From Nodosilinea sp. PGN35 (lineage in GTDB: Bacteria > Cyanobacteriota > Cyanobacteriia > Phormidesmidales > Phormidesmidaceae), in contig NZ_JAQKQJ010000003.1 in the NCBI RefSeq assembly GCF_029109325.1, positions 205,585 through 269,584 on the forward strand: a stretch of 64,000 nucleotides of DNA, written 5' to 3'. Under the pieces are notes generated by a model that worked only from the letters and a program-made list of their open reading frames with translations, made no database searches and had not been told where the DNA came from. The position numbers were made by a program, and so were the translations under genes. Shown here piece by piece: positions 62,946-64,000 of the stretch; the first letter of the stretch is position 1, and the number at the start of each line of letters is the position of its first letter.

Positions 62946-63806
62946 TCAAGGGGTAGTGATCAGCAGCTCGTTAATTTTGCCCCGCCGCCCGGCACGGGAG
63001 TTGATCGCCCGCGCCGCCAGAATGGGATGCAGGGCAAAGCCCTGATACAGCTCCCGCACATAGGCACAGTCGGAGTTCGACAGCATCGCCCGCTGCCCCC
63101 GCGCCGCCAGGGTGCGAAACACTGCCGCCAGCCGCGCTTGGTCGGCCCCAGTAAAGCCGTAGCGGCTGTAGCTGGTAAAACTGCTGGTGGAGCTGAGGGG
63201 GTGGTAAGGCGGGTCAAAGTAGACGAAGTCGTCGGGGGCCAGGGCTCGCTCCAGCAGCTGCTCAAAGGGAAAGGTTTGAATTTCTGCGGTTTGCAGGGCC
63301 GCCGCCGCCGCCCGCAGCAGCGATGGGTCGCAGATGGCGGGGTTTTTGTACTTGCCCACCGGCACGTTGAAGTGGCCCTGGGAATTTTCGCGGTAGAGGC
63401 CGTTGTAGCAGGTTTTGTTCAGGTAGATCAGGCGGGCGGCGCGCTCCACGGGCGATCGCAGCTCCTGCCGCTGGCGCACCTGGTAGTAGTAGTCGGGGGT
63501 GTGGCGACGCTGGTGATCCCACAGGTGGCGAATCAGGGTTTCAACCTGGTCGCGCACGCAGCAGTAAACGTTGACTAGCTCCGGGTTAATGTCTCCCAGC
63601 ACCGCCCGTCTGACCCGTCCCGCCAGGTGAAAAAACACCGCCCCACCGCCCAAAAACGGCTCGTAGTAGGTGTCGATCGCTGAGGGAAAAAAGGGCTCGT
63701 ACTGGCTGAGCAAGCGCCCTTTTCCCCCCGCCCACTTGAGGAAGGGGCGCGGGGGCAGGGTGGGGGTCGCCGGAAATGCCGCTGTCACAAAACTGCTTGA
63801 GATCAA
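62946..63806 (-). CDS. dam: Dam-family DNA adenine-N6 methyltransferase
   Basis: 286 residues from a TTG at 63806; a GTG at 63788 is an equal choice. SAM-binding FLKWAGGKGRLL (about 22-33), YYEPFLGGGAVFF and the catalytic DFVYFDPPYHPLS (DPPY, about residue 195) place it in the D12 class (Dam, GATC). Target GATC is inferred from family, not shown. GATC is the centre of HIP1 GCGATCGC, which crowds this genome, so the enzyme would mark thousands of HIP1 sites. No restriction gene is adjacent, so it is an orphan methylase. Confidence 0.9.
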   Translation of the reverse strand: MISSSFVTAAFPATPTLPPRPFLKWAGGKGRLLSQYEPFFPSAIDTYYEPFLGGGAVFFHLAGRVRRAVLGDINPELVNVYCCVRDQVETLIRHLWDHQRRHTPDYYYQVRQRQELRSPVERAARLIYLNKTCYNGLYRENSQGHFNVPVGKYKNPAICDPSLLRAAAAALQTAEIQTFPFEQLLERALAPDDFVYFDPPYHPLSSTSSFTSYSRYGFTGADQARLAAVFRTLAARGQRAMLSNSDCAYVRELYQGFALHPILAARAINSRAGRRGKINELLITTP

Positions 63807-63933
63807 ATGTACTTATCTAAAGAATGCCCCAACTATAGCAAAGGCTGGCCAGAGCTACACCTTTTATCGTGGGGTAATTGCTCAACTGGGTTGACGGATA
63901 CCGAGGGATGAGTGTGGGTGGTAAACTTTTGCG

Positions 63934-64000
63934 ATGAAAGACCTGCCGCCCTTAGAAGGCCTCAGTTCTGAGGAGAAAGATGCTCTAATCCAGGAGTTGT
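63934..64000 (+). CDS. Start of a probable IS66-family transposase, cut by the right edge
   Basis: The ATG at 63934 opens MKDLPPLEGLSSEEKDALIQ, ending at the window edge. LPxLxxLSxEEKDALI is the N-terminus of IS66-type transposases (TnpC). The segment 63807-63933 between dam and this ATG has no inverted repeat I can recognise. Only 22 residues are visible. Confidence 0.5.
   Translation, partial: MKDLPPLEGLSSEEKDALIQEL

Overview
The window is chromosomal DNA from a GC-rich filamentous-type cyanobacterium, probably in the Leptolyngbya/Nodosilinea/Phormidium range. The evidence is psbA (photosystem II D1), psaC (photosystem I iron-sulfur subunit), a cytochrome cM-like gene, a CRR6-type NDH-1 assembly factor, a glucosylglycerol hydrolase, several cyanobacterial DUF families (DUF1517, DUF1830, DUF3352, DUF4344) and a very high density of the HIP1 octamer GCGATCGC. 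The genus is an inference. No tRNA, rRNA or CRISPR array was recognised.

Layout. Positions 1-9140 hold photosynthesis and membrane genes: a DUF4344 lipoprotein cut by the left edge, psbA with promoter and terminator, a cytM-like gene, a two-gene membrane unit with an ABM domain, a bile-acid/sodium symporter-like carrier, a holin-like protein, a DMT permease, a tyrosine phosphatase and an ACR3 arsenite carrier. Positions 9199-17502 hold core genes: speA, a DUF3782-type nuclease-like protein, secA, a GNAT acetyltransferase, psaC and an RCK ion channel with an odd pore. Positions 17665-34230 are accessory DNA. They carry three different NACHT-type NTPases (with pentapeptide repeats, with membrane helices, and with HEAT repeats), a Uma2 endonuclease, a cellulose-synthase-like glycosyltransferase, hsp20, a nitroreductase-MarR operon with paired operators, a degraded TIR-domain gene and a broken UPF0175/DUF3368 toxin-antitoxin pair.

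Positions 34250-48662 hold exported and metabolic genes: DUF1517, a YbaY-domain secreted protein, gghA, a CocE/NonD hydrolase, a cupin, an RsbU-like response regulator facing a STAS antagonist, glycerate kinase, DUF3352 and a Pr6Pr membrane protein. A candidate structured RNA lies behind gghA. Positions 48820-64000 hold a TetR gene beside the deleted remains of its likely SDR target, a radical SAM-DICT/HD-GYP-pentapeptide operon, small membrane proteins, a FutC/FbpC-like ABC ATPase, a metallo-beta-lactamase-fold hydrolase, a sigma factor, wecB, a CRR6 factor, an EcsC-like protein, a Dam-type methylase and the start of a probable IS66 transposase at the right edge.

The most interesting signals are these. 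The HEAT-NACHT gene (30563-33064) begins with a possible death-like effector-associated domain, ends in young 93-bp tandem repeats, and runs through a TAGTG overlap into a small two-helix membrane protein; TIR and toxin-antitoxin debris follows. A dispersed palindromic element occurs four times (near 4907, 7819, 15685 and 61396), built on a GTTCAAACGTTTGAAC core with long imperfect arms. Two convincing operator arrangements (MarR and TetR) can be read directly. Starts were moved inward from the longest ORF where a TTG/GTG extension lacked support; those choices are stated per gene.
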